From assembly GCA_905235815.1 (NCBI GenBank), contig CAJOMT010000021.1, forward strand, positions 1 to 14,603: DNA of 14,603 bases. The letters are read 5' to 3'. Below, in pieces: positions 7,601 to 14,592 of the stretch. The stretch is from an uncultured Clostridia bacterium. GTDB lineage: Bacteria > Bacillota > Clostridia > Christensenellales > Borkfalkiaceae. The notes under the pieces are model-generated. The model did no database searches and was not told the DNA's origin. It worked only from the letters and a program-made list of their open reading frames with translations. Position 1 is the first letter of the stretch. Every line of letters starts with the position of its first letter. A program made the translations under genes and the position numbers.

Positions 7601-7614
7601 CGAACAAATGTTCG
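7601..7614. promoter_or_regulatory. LexA/DinR-type SOS operator
   Basis: CGAACAAATGTTCG is a perfect 5-bp palindrome with a 4-bp AT-rich centre. It matches 13 of 14 positions of the Gram-positive DinR/LexA consensus CGAACRNRYGTTYC. It abuts the proposed -10 of the leftward promoter and lies over 100 bases upstream of the rightward promoter, so repression of the leftward unit (the phage regulator) is the better fit. Confidence 0.7.
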
Positions 7615-7643
7615 CATTTATTCTAAAAAATAAATACTGACAA
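7615..7643 (-). promoter_or_regulatory. Candidate leftward promoter for the phage regulator
   Basis: On the minus strand, TTGTCA (7643-7638, 5 of 6 to the -35 consensus) is followed by a 17-base spacer and TAAATG (7620-7615), a weak -10. An overlapping better -10, TAGAAT (7625-7620), lacks a -35 at standard distance. Transcription would start inside the LexA box, as expected for an SOS-repressed promoter, leaving a leader of about 140 bases before the regulator ATG. I see no convincing gene in that leader. Confidence 0.4.
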
Positions 7644-7652
7644 TATCTGTCA
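7638..7652. repeat. TGACA-N5-TGTCA palindrome overlapping the leftward -35
   Basis: TGACA (7638-7642) and TGTCA (7648-7652) are exact inverted 5-mers around ATATC. The site covers the proposed -35 of the leftward promoter, so it could bind a second regulator. Short palindromes occur by chance in AT-rich DNA, so this is tentative. Confidence 0.35.
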
Positions 7653-7717
7653 TATTTAAAAAAATTGCCCGCATTCAGCGGCGAAAAAAAATTATTAGGT
7701 AAATTTAACAAGAAAAC

Positions 7718-7746
7718 TTGTCTTTTGTAAATATAAATGTTATACT
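7718..7746 (+). promoter_or_regulatory. Strong rightward promoter with extended -10, probably giving a leaderless mRNA
   Basis: TTGTCT (7718-7723), a 17-base spacer, then TATACT (7741-7746) preceded by TGT, an extended -10. The expected transcription start (about 7753-7754) is only 2-3 bases before the ATG at 7756, and no Shine-Dalgarno lies between. Confidence 0.7.
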
Positions 7747-7755
7747 ATAAATATA

Positions 7756-10260
7756 ATGAGGAAATTATCGGTATTTTTAAGTTTAATAATGTTGACGGCG
7801 TTTTTGACCTTGCCTTTCGGCAGGGCCGCTTTTGCTGCGCAAGACGACGATATCAAGACCGAAATTTTCCTTCCGACGAGTTATCTTCAATACTATAAAC
7901 TCGATAACCCATACGCCCTTTGCAGATACGTAGACGACGACGGGGGCGAGGTAATGGCGATTTCGCATAAAAACGCTATCGTCATCTACCGAGATGAAAA
8001 GTTTTCGTCGTTGCCGCTCGATTTATTGGATAACCAAGTAAAAACTATCGGGCATTACGGAAATTTTATCCTCTACGTTTACGACCTTAAAATTTATGCG
8101 ATCGATATAACCGGATTTAACGAGAGCGATTGGAACTACGAGGCTAACGTCGAAGATACGGGCATTTCATGTAACACATTCTCTGTATGCGGCGATACGC
8201 TCGTAACGGCGACGGAGAGCAACGTATATTTCTATCGGATAAAGGAAAACAAAGAGAAATTTGAGCGCGAAAGCGAATATTTCAAAACTTTCAGAGCGAC
8301 AAAGCCGTCTAATCTCCTTTATAGCGACGACGGTAAACTCTACTATGACTGCTCGGACGACTCCGCAATCTACGTTTATGACGGCGAGGAAAGCAAAACG
8401 CTTTTGAATGCGGAAGGCAGCGTCAGATACCTTTCCGGCGACAGCGAAAGATTGTTCTTTACTACCGATAAGGGAGTATACGAATATATCGGTGGCGAGA
8501 TAAAGACGATAAAAGAAATAGAACCGTCCGGCGAGGACGATTTGGGAACGATAAAAAATCCGCTCGGTATCTGCCCCGTCGAAGGCGATAAGATATGGAT
8601 AGTGGACGGAACTATAAACGCCGTTCAGGAGATAGATTTAAAAGATAACTCATTTACTCAATTTGCTATCACCACGAACTCAAATGCAATCAACAGATTA
8701 AGCGCAGGCGTCAAAGACGTTACGGTAGACGGCGATAAGATATATGCGCTCGACGACGGCAGAATAGTAGTCATAAACGACATATACGGCGTAAACACTT
8801 ACAACCGCATATTAACCGAGGACGGAGTGGAATTATTTGACGTCGGCGACGGATATCTCTGCTACGCCAAAGGCGAAAACGTAAAACTTTTAAAAATTTC
8901 TGACGAGGGCGAGGCGGATCTCGTTTCAACAGAAATATATAGCGACAAAGTTGAGGAAATAGCGGATATTGCCTATCGGGACGAAAAATTTTATCTGCTT
9001 GCAAACAAAGTTGTCGGTGGCGAAGTGTTCCCGACGGTCTACTCGCTCGGCGTAGACGGAACTCTCGATGAACTACAAATGCCGAACGTTCAAACGGGCA
9101 AAGGGCTTAAAATAGCGGTCGACGTGTTCGGCGTAATATATTTTGCGGCTGAAAATTCGAATACTTATAATTTCTACTCTTTAAACGGCGACTTAAAGTC
9201 GGTTTACTCCGAAAGAAAGGTCGAAAAACTTCTGCGAATTCAGACCGACTTCGACGGAAAAGTTTTTGCGCTCTACCAACACAACGAAATAAGATGCTAT
9301 TCGGAAGGCGAGCAAATTTACTCCAAAAAATTGATTTTATCCGATAACATTATGGGCGTCGGAGACGCATTGTCTATGTGTCTGTCGTACGAATCCGAAA
9401 CGGCGTACTTCTTATTCGGCGGCTTGATTTTGAAGTCGGCAAAAGATGCGGATATGGAAATATCTACGCCAGATTCGGTATCTTTCCCCGACGACTTTTC
9501 GATAAACTATTCTGAAAATACCCCGTTCACGCATTTAAAGAAAAACTCGAAACTGTTTTCGATAGACCTCAGCGATCGCTCGTATACGGAATGTCTTACC
9601 GCAAGCGATGAAAATATCGCTTACGTAAAGTTTCCGCTCGGCGAAAAATATGCGCTGATAATCAACGACGACACGTCGGCGATAGTGAGAATTTCTGATA
9701 CGTACGGCGATTTCAAAGCAAAAGGCGCAACTTCAAAAACCTATGCGCTCGTCGATTTCAATATCTATTCTATACCCGTATTAAAGGGCGATTACGTCAT
9801 CGGCTCCGCCGAAAAGTACGAAAGTTTAGAAAAAACTTCAGAAATAGAGTTTAACGGCGTAGAATACTATGCGGTAAATGCGGGCGGAAAAGTCGGCTAT
9901 ATTCCTAAAAGTTTCGTGTCCGACAATTTGGTTTCGGCTAAGGACAGACAAACTCTTTCGACCGCTATAGCGTATTCGAGATACGGCGTAACCGTCTATT
10001 CGGACGAGAATTTGACCGAGCAAGCAGACCTTTTAAAAGAAAAAACCGAAATAACCGTAATTGACGCACAAGGCGACGTAATAAAAGTTAAATACGGAGA
10101 AAAGTACGGCTATATGTCGATTAACGACGTATATTCGAGTGGGCGTTCCAACATAGTCAAGGCAATAGCGGTGGTGCTCGTTGCCCTTTCTCTACTCGTC
10201 GTATGGCTGTTTTTTGTGAGTAAATTTTTCGGAAAGGAGCGTAAAAGTATAAATGAATAA
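7756..10260 (+). CDS. Large secreted beta-repeat/SH3 protein with C-terminal membrane anchor
   Basis: The 834-residue protein opens with a signal peptide (MRKLSVFLSLIMLTAFLTL core, cleavage near AFAA/Q at about 28). Residues about 60-640 consist of repeated short beta units of the form GDKIYALDDGRIVVI, GKLYYDCSDDSAIYVYDG and RLFFTTDKGVYEYIGG. They resemble beta-propeller blades of about 35-50 residues, although I cannot count blades reliably. Two SH3-like regions follow (about 664-725 and 736-795, ending GGKVGYIPKSFV and GEKYGYMSINDV). One transmembrane helix (about 799-823) and a short basic tail end the protein. It should sit on the outer face of the membrane, reaching into the wall. The mscS-like gene overlaps its stop by 8 bases, so they are co-translated. 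I recognise no enzyme motif; a wall or stress sensor, or a scaffold, is inference. Confidence 0.88.
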   Translation: MRKLSVFLSLIMLTAFLTLPFGRAAFAAQDDDIKTEIFLPTSYLQYYKLDNPYALCRYVDDDGGEVMAISHKNAIVIYRDEKFSSLPLDLLDNQVKTIGHYGNFILYVYDLKIYAIDITGFNESDWNYEANVEDTGISCNTFSVCGDTLVTATESNVYFYRIKENKEKFERESEYFKTFRATKPSNLLYSDDGKLYYDCSDDSAIYVYDGEESKTLLNAEGSVRYLSGDSERLFFTTDKGVYEYIGGEIKTIKEIEPSGEDDLGTIKNPLGICPVEGDKIWIVDGTINAVQEIDLKDNSFTQFAITTNSNAINRLSAGVKDVTVDGDKIYALDDGRIVVINDIYGVNTYNRILTEDGVELFDVGDGYLCYAKGENVKLLKISDEGEADLVSTEIYSDKVEEIADIAYRDEKFYLLANKVVGGEVFPTVYSLGVDGTLDELQMPNVQTGKGLKIAVDVFGVIYFAAENSNTYNFYSLNGDLKSVYSERKVEKLLRIQTDFDGKVFALYQHNEIRCYSEGEQIYSKKLILSDNIMGVGDALSMCLSYESETAYFLFGGLILKSAKDADMEISTPDSVSFPDDFSINYSENTPFTHLKKNSKLFSIDLSDRSYTECLTASDENIAYVKFPLGEKYALIINDDTSAIVRISDTYGDFKAKGATSKTYALVDFNIYSIPVLKGDYVIGSAEKYESLEKTSEIEFNGVEYYAVNAGGKVGYIPKSFVSDNLVSAKDRQTLSTAIAYSRYGVTVYSDENLTEQADLLKEKTEITVIDAQGDVIKVKYGEKYGYMSINDVYSSGRSNIVKAIAVVLVALSLLVVWLFFVSKFFGKERKSINE

Positions 10261-11095
10261 TTTGCCGGCAATCGAGTCTGCGGAAGATTTATTAGACTAT
10301 TTATTAAATTGGGTTACAACTACCGGCGTTAAGTTACTGATTGCAATCGTCATCGGATTCCTTGGCTTTGTGATAATAAACATATTTGTCGGTTGGATAA
10401 AGAAAGTAAACGAAAAGCATAATTTTGATAAAACGCTCGGCAAAACTTTACGAAATTTAATAAAATACGGCTTGAAAATTTTACTCGTAATAATGTTGCT
10501 TGCGTATCTCGGCGTAGAGATTTCGAGCATAGTAGCGCTCATAACTTCAATCGGCGTTACCATAGGCTTGGCGCTTCAAGGCGCACTTTCGAACGTAGCC
10601 GGCGGAATACTTATAATCACTTCGAGGCCGTTCGTTTTAGACGACTTCATCGAGGCGCAGGGCGTAAAGGGCACGATCGAAGATATAACGCTTTTATACA
10701 CGAAAGTCCGCACTCCCGATAACAAGGTAATATCGCTCCCGAACGGTGCGCTCGCAAACGGTACGATAATAAATTACTCCGCCAAAACCACGAGGAGAGT
10801 CGATATAGATTTCTCTATTTCGTATTCTGACGATTACAAGAAAGCGCAGAGCATTATATTGGATATTGCAAAACAACACAAACTCGTTTTGAAAGATCCC
10901 GAACCTACTTGCAGAATAAGCGCGCACGGCGATAGCGCAATAGTGCTCACCAGCAAGGTCTGGGTAAAAAGCGAAGATTACTGGACCGTTTATTTCGATA
11001 TGTTTGAAAGCGTTAAAACCGCATTCGATAACTCAGATATACACATTCCTTTCAATCAGTTGGACGTACACATAGTAGACGGCAAAGGAGAATAA
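10253..11095 (+). CDS. mscS: MscS-family small-conductance mechanosensitive channel
   Basis: The 280-residue length and layout match the classical MscS unit, which opens under membrane tension during osmotic downshock. TM1 is about 25-48 and TM2 about 73-90. The pore-lining TM3 (about 94-122) is rich in Gly and Ala (SIGVTIGLALQGALSNVAGG). The family signature follows as IITSRPFVLDDFIEAQG (121-137), with Asp where Gly is common (RPFxxGD). The beta domain then has KVRTPDNKVISLPNGALANG, close to the family pattern of the vestibule. The C-terminus has IPFNQLDVHIVDG, the usual IPFPQxDVHI ending. The start overlaps the upstream stop by 8 bases with AAAGGAG upstream, and its TAA is followed directly by the next ATG. 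Co-expression with a wall-facing sensor-like protein suggests an envelope-stress theme. Confidence 0.93.
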   Translation: MNNLPAIESAEDLLDYLLNWVTTTGVKLLIAIVIGFLGFVIINIFVGWIKKVNEKHNFDKTLGKTLRNLIKYGLKILLVIMLLAYLGVEISSIVALITSIGVTIGLALQGALSNVAGGILIITSRPFVLDDFIEAQGVKGTIEDITLLYTKVRTPDNKVISLPNGALANGTIINYSAKTTRRVDIDFSISYSDDYKKAQSIILDIAKQHKLVLKDPEPTCRISAHGDSAIVLTSKVWVKSEDYWTVYFDMFESVKTAFDNSDIHIPFNQLDVHIVDGKGE

Positions 11096-12484
11096 ATGAA
11101 AACAGACATTTTGATAATAGGCGCAGGACCGGCAGGAATTTTCACTGCGCTTGAACTCATAAGGAGAGGCTGCAAAAAAGAGATAACCATTGTGGAAAAG
11201 GGTTCTGCGATAGAAAAGCGAGCATGTCCCAAAAAGACAACCGGGCATTGTATGAACTGCAAGAACTGCGCTATTACCACGGGTTTTTCGGGCGCAGGGG
11301 CATTTTCGGACGGAAAACTTTCGCTTTCGAGTTACGTCGGCGGAGCGCTTCCCGACCAGATCGGACACGACATAGTTCAAGAAACCATTTCGTACGTAGA
11401 TAAAATTTACCTCGAATTCGGCGCAGACACCAGAATAGAGGGCGTAGAACACCCCGAAGAAATCAAGCAGATAAGAAGAAAGGCAATAAGCGCAGGGCTT
11501 AAACTCGTAGACTGCCCTATTCGCCACCTCGGCACCGAAAAGGCGCAAGATATTTACTATGCAATCGAGCAGAATTTACTTCAAAGCGGCGTTCAAATGC
11601 TGTTTGATACCGACTGCAAAAACGTAATAATAGAAAACGAAATTTGCAAGGGCGCAATTATTTTCGTCGGCGGAAAAGAGGAAGTCATCGAGGCTGAAAA
11701 AATCATCGTCGCAACCGGCAGAAGGGGCGCCGAATGGCTCGAAACGATGTGCAGCGAACACAGTATAGAACACCAGCCCTCGACAGTCGATATAGGCGTC
11801 AGAGTGGAAGTCAGAAACGAGGTAATGGAAGAAGTAAACAAAGTGCTTTACGAATCCAAACTCATCGGCTACCCTGCGCCGTTTAAAAACAAGGTAAGGA
11901 CGTTCTGTCAAAACCCGGGCGGCTACGTGGCGCAAGAAAATTACGACGACAATCTCGCCGTCGTAAACGGACATTCGTTCAAAGACCAAAAGTCCGACAA
12001 CACGAATTTATCCATACTTTGCTCGCACAACTTTACTTATCCGTTCAATCAACCGATAGAATACGCAAAAAAAATAGGCGAACTCACCAATATGCTCGGC
12101 GACGGACATATACTCGTTCAGCGCTATGGCGACATATTAGACGGCAAGCGCACATGGCCCAAGGAGTTACAACAATCCAACGTCAAGCCTACGCTCCCCG
12201 ACGCAGTAGCCGGCGACATAACGGCTGCGCTCCCATACAGAACTTTGACCAACATACTTAACTTTATAAAACAGCTCGATATGGTAGTCCCGGGGTTTGC
12301 AAGTCCCGAAACGCTGCTCTATTCGCCCGAACTGAAATTCTATTCCAACAAGATAAAGATGGACGACGACTTCAACACGAACATAAAGAACCTACATTGT
12401 TTAGGCGACTCGTCGGGTTGGACGAGGGGGCTGATGATGGCGTCTGTAATGGGCGTACTCATGGCAAGAAAGTTGAAATTTTAA
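11096..12484 (+). CDS. FAD-dependent dehydrogenase/oxidoreductase (COG2509-like)
   Basis: The 462-residue enzyme starts with a Rossmann FAD-binding motif (GAGPAG at 9-14 in ILIIGAGPAGIFTALELIRR). A Cys cluster follows at 44, 52, 55 and 58 (CX7CX2CX2C) and then GFSGAGAFSDGK (63-74), a combination characteristic of this family of uncharacterised dehydrogenases. A second FAD contact appears as IIVATGRRGAEWLE, and the C-terminal HCLGDSSGWTRGLMMASVMG (about 433-452) is the closing FAD-binding motif. The substrate is unknown. The cysteines could bind an iron-sulphur cluster or be redox-active, which is inference. The gene follows the mscS-like stop with no intergenic base (GGAG in its upstream end) and closes the operon. 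Length is normal and no residue looks missing, so it should be functional and cytoplasmic. Confidence 0.88.
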   Translation: MKTDILIIGAGPAGIFTALELIRRGCKKEITIVEKGSAIEKRACPKKTTGHCMNCKNCAITTGFSGAGAFSDGKLSLSSYVGGALPDQIGHDIVQETISYVDKIYLEFGADTRIEGVEHPEEIKQIRRKAISAGLKLVDCPIRHLGTEKAQDIYYAIEQNLLQSGVQMLFDTDCKNVIIENEICKGAIIFVGGKEEVIEAEKIIVATGRRGAEWLETMCSEHSIEHQPSTVDIGVRVEVRNEVMEEVNKVLYESKLIGYPAPFKNKVRTFCQNPGGYVAQENYDDNLAVVNGHSFKDQKSDNTNLSILCSHNFTYPFNQPIEYAKKIGELTNMLGDGHILVQRYGDILDGKRTWPKELQQSNVKPTLPDAVAGDITAALPYRTLTNILNFIKQLDMVVPGFASPETLLYSPELKFYSNKIKMDDDFNTNIKNLHCLGDSSGWTRGLMMASVMGVLMARKLKF

Positions 12485-12495
12485 AGATACAAATG

Positions 12496-12532
12496 ATATA
12501 CCCTTAAAAGTGTTTGACTTTTGGGGGTATAT
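12496..12532 (+). terminator. Terminator-like hairpin after the dehydrogenase operon
   Basis: Positions 12496-12510 pair with 12518-12532 as a continuous 15-bp stem (two central G-T wobbles) around the loop TGTTTGA. The hairpin begins 12 bases after the stop. The following bases (TGAGGTTTGG) lack a strong T tract, so termination efficiency is uncertain. Confidence 0.5.
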
Positions 12533-12573
12533 TGAGGTTTGGAAAAAAATTTTTCAAAATAGTGCAAACGGTC

Positions 12574-12602
12574 TTGACAAGAGCCGTATTTTAAGGTAAA
12601 AT
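12574..12602 (+). promoter_or_regulatory. Near-consensus sigma-A promoter for the DUF4143-type ATPase
   Basis: A perfect TTGACA (12574-12579), a 17-base spacer and TAAAAT (12597-12602, 5 of 6) make this the best promoter in the window. Expected transcription start is about 12609, giving a leader of about 34 bases to the ATG at 12643. Confidence 0.85.
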
Positions 12603-12642
12603 AAAAGTACACTTTAAATTTCCTTAAATTTTGGAGAATATA

Positions 12643-13869
12643 ATGTCTTATATTAAACGTGAACTTGAAAGAAAATTCTTAAAAATGAGCGGTTTTTTCA
12701 AAGCGGTTTTAGTAACCGGCGCAAGGCAAGTGGGCAAAACCACCATGTTAAAACACTTGGCGGAAGGAACCGACAGGACTTACGTTTCTCTGGACAATAT
12801 GATGGCTCGGGAACTTGCAAAATCCGATCCCGTACTTTTCTTTCAAACGTACAAACCGCCTATTCTTATCGACGAAGTGCAGAAAGCGCCCGAACTGTTT
12901 GAACAAATCAAAATCATTTGCGACAATTCCGAAGAAAAAGGCTTGATTTGGCTGACGGGTTCACAACAATACGCTATGATGAAAAAAGTTCGCGAAACTC
13001 TTGTCGGACGAATCGGGATATTGGAACTCTACGGGCTGTCTCAACGTGAAAAGCGTGGAATTTTGTTTGAAGATGAATTGGATTTTTCTCTTGAAAACTT
13101 ACAAAAACGGCAGAGATTAGTTGAAAAAAACGACGTAACAAAAGTATTTCGACATATTTGGGAAGGCGGTATGCCTCAAACCATCGGCGCAGACGAAGAA
13201 ATACGAAACGAGTATTTTAATTCTTACGTCGATACCTATCTGATGCGTGACGTCGCCGAAGTCGGAGGAATTGTGGATTCAATAAAATTCCGTAAGTTTT
13301 TGTGCTGTTGCGCCGCTCTTTGCGCTGAGCAAGTGAATTATACCACGCTTGCGGAATCGGCGGAAATCAGCGTGCCCACTGCAAAGGAGTGGTTAAAAAT
13401 TTTGGAGGGACTGCATATCGTTTACCTTTTGCAACCATACTCGAACAACGAGCTGAAGCGGCTCGCCAAAACTCCGAAATTATATTTTTGCGATACCGGA
13501 CTATGCTCGTACCTTTCAATGTGGTTGACGCCCGACGCCTTAATGAACGGTGCGGCAAGCGGCAGTTATTATGAAAACTACGTTGTTATGGAACTTGTCA
13601 AAAACTATGCTTACGGAAAAACCAAAGCCAACTTGACGTACTTCAGAGACAATAACGCAAAAGAAATCGACGTTTTTGTAGAAGAAAACAACGTCATACA
13701 CCCGCTTGAAATCAAAAAATCTTCCGTCCCGAACAGACGAGAAGTGAAAAAATTCGAACTTCTTGAAAAGGCTGCCGTATCTCGCGGAACGGGCGGAATC
13801 GTTTGTATGTGCGAGGAACCTTTGCCGATAGACGATAAAGATTGTTTTATTCCAAGCAACTTGATTTAA
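12643..13869 (+). CDS. AAA-family ATPase with DUF4143 C-terminal domain
   Basis: The start is set at ATG 12643: GGAG at 12633-12636 is 6 bases upstream, whereas an earlier in-frame TTG at 12631 would bury that site inside the gene. The 408-residue protein shows Walker A GARQVGKT (26-33), Walker B ILIDEVQ (about 74-80), a sensor-like WLTGSQQ (about 102-108) and the family motif YVDTYLMRDVAEV (about 190-202). The DUF4143 part follows, with a winged-helix-like segment (LAESAEISVPTAKEWLKIL). The end has YYENYVVMELVK and EIDVFVEENNVIHPLEIKKS, a PD-(D/E)xK-nuclease-like arrangement (D then ExK). Such ATPases are numerous, often mobile, and of unknown function in anaerobes. It has its own strong promoter and is separate from the upstream operon. 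Nuclease activity is unproven. Confidence 0.88.
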   Translation: MSYIKRELERKFLKMSGFFKAVLVTGARQVGKTTMLKHLAEGTDRTYVSLDNMMARELAKSDPVLFFQTYKPPILIDEVQKAPELFEQIKIICDNSEEKGLIWLTGSQQYAMMKKVRETLVGRIGILELYGLSQREKRGILFEDELDFSLENLQKRQRLVEKNDVTKVFRHIWEGGMPQTIGADEEIRNEYFNSYVDTYLMRDVAEVGGIVDSIKFRKFLCCCAALCAEQVNYTTLAESAEISVPTAKEWLKILEGLHIVYLLQPYSNNELKRLAKTPKLYFCDTGLCSYLSMWLTPDALMNGAASGSYYENYVVMELVKNYAYGKTKANLTYFRDNNAKEIDVFVEENNVIHPLEIKKSSVPNRREVKKFELLEKAAVSRGTGGIVCMCEEPLPIDDKDCFIPSNLI

Positions 13870-13890
13870 ACGGTTATAAAGTAAGATATT

Positions 13891-13924
13891 AAAAAGATGG
13901 GAGCAACACGCCCTCATCTTTTTT
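13891..13924. terminator. Bidirectional intrinsic terminator between convergent genes
   Basis: AAAAAGATG (13891-13899) pairs with CATCTTTTT (13915-13923), extended by a G-T and a G-C pair, with a loop of about 11 bases. The A and T runs on either side give a U tract in both directions. It can end the ATPase transcript (22 bases after its stop) and the oppositely directed SLOG-gene transcript (43 bases after its stop). Confidence 0.8.
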
Positions 13925-13966
13925 GATATTCGTTTATTGAACTTGCCGCAACCGAACTAAATATAA

Positions 13967-14524
13967 TTATTTGAAATTGATTATTATTTTATTTTTTTGT
14001 TTAGCATATTGATAGGCAGCGGCAGTACCGGAATTCGGTTGATAGCAGCCAACACTTCTTTTTGAGTATTTTCTTGTCGGTGGTAAATAATTCTCATCAT
14101 AGTAAAAAAGACAATAGTCGCTATCATCAATCATTGCTTGATTTCTTTCAATATATGATGCTTTACCGGAAGTATATTTCGTTTTATGCTCAAATTCTTC
14201 TTCATAACCTTTTAAGTGAACTTCTCGCTTTTGTAAATAAGAAAAAAATTTTTCCAATTCATCTCGTTCGCTCTCTAAAATTATGGCTTCACTCCTGCAA
14301 GTATAGCCGATTCTTTTAATGTCCGGATATTTTTCTTTTAATTCGGTAACCACGATGTGGCAAAGATTATTAAAGTCGCTTTTACTGCCGAATAAATATA
14401 CTTTTACATTTTCATTTATAATCAAATTTTCAACTGAATTTTTGATTCGCTCTTTGAGTTCTTGCGTTATTTCCACGTCCCTATGCCCGATGAAACAGCA
14501 CTTTTTATGTGTTTCCATATTCAT
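13967..14524 (-). CDS. SLOG-superfamily protein, DUF1273-like
   Basis: The 185-residue protein shows the family's landmarks: CCFIGHRD (9-16), LFGSKSDFNNLC (44-55), ELKEKYPDIKRI (61-72), then GKASYIERNQAMIDDSDYCL (120-139), YYDENYLPPTRKYSKRS and a final PNSGTAAAYQYAKQ (163-176). SLOG folds are Rossmann-like nucleotide or ligand binders; relatives include YpsA and TIGR00725 proteins, and several work as sensors in defence or stress systems. The role here is unknown. The TCRSEAIILESERDELEKFF stretch (75-94) fills the place where relatives usually have an R-A-E-Y type strand. A second ATG (residue 3, 14518) is better spaced from AGGGG than the first (9 versus 3 bases), so the true protein may be 183 residues. 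By eye the gene is more AT-rich than the rest of the window, which suggests separate acquisition. Confidence 0.82.
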   Translation of the reverse strand: MNMETHKKCCFIGHRDVEITQELKERIKNSVENLIINENVKVYLFGSKSDFNNLCHIVVTELKEKYPDIKRIGYTCRSEAIILESERDELEKFFSYLQKREVHLKGYEEEFEHKTKYTSGKASYIERNQAMIDDSDYCLFYYDENYLPPTRKYSKRSVGCYQPNSGTAAAYQYAKQKNKIIINFK

Positions 14525-14563
14525 ATACCCCTAAATAATTAAAAATGAATACTGTTAGTTATC

Positions 14564-14592
14564 ATTATAACATAGTTTTATGTTTTTGTGTA
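14564..14592 (-). promoter_or_regulatory. Promoter of the SLOG gene with extended -10
   Basis: On the minus strand, TACACA (14592-14587, 4 of 6), a 17-base spacer and a perfect TATAAT (14569-14564) preceded by TGT. The small palindrome GTTAT-N4-ATAAC straddles the -10 and might be an operator, though it may be chance. Confidence 0.6.

Noticed and set aside
7469..7711. An 80-codon open frame on the minus strand across the junction, ending in the ribosome binding site of the phage regulator
   Set aside because: It runs through the candidate promoter and LexA box, is AT-driven in composition (rich in Phe, Asn, Leu), and has no ribosome binding site. Its last part (MIWASAEGKSF region) could be the remnant of an older gene, but nothing supports a function.
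11033..11989. Long minus-strand open frames opposite the dehydrogenase gene
   Set aside because: Antisense to an enzyme with clear FAD motifs; the translations are Cys/Tyr/Phe-rich noise.
12541..12560. AAAAAATTTTT-type self-complementary run upstream of the ATPase promoter
   Set aside because: A simple A/T tract with no GC stem; at most an UP-like element, and nothing distinguishes it from background.
12631..12642. Upstream TTG start for the ATPase adding four residues
   Set aside because: The GGAG serving the ATG at 12643 would lie inside the extended gene, and no separate ribosome binding site precedes the TTG.
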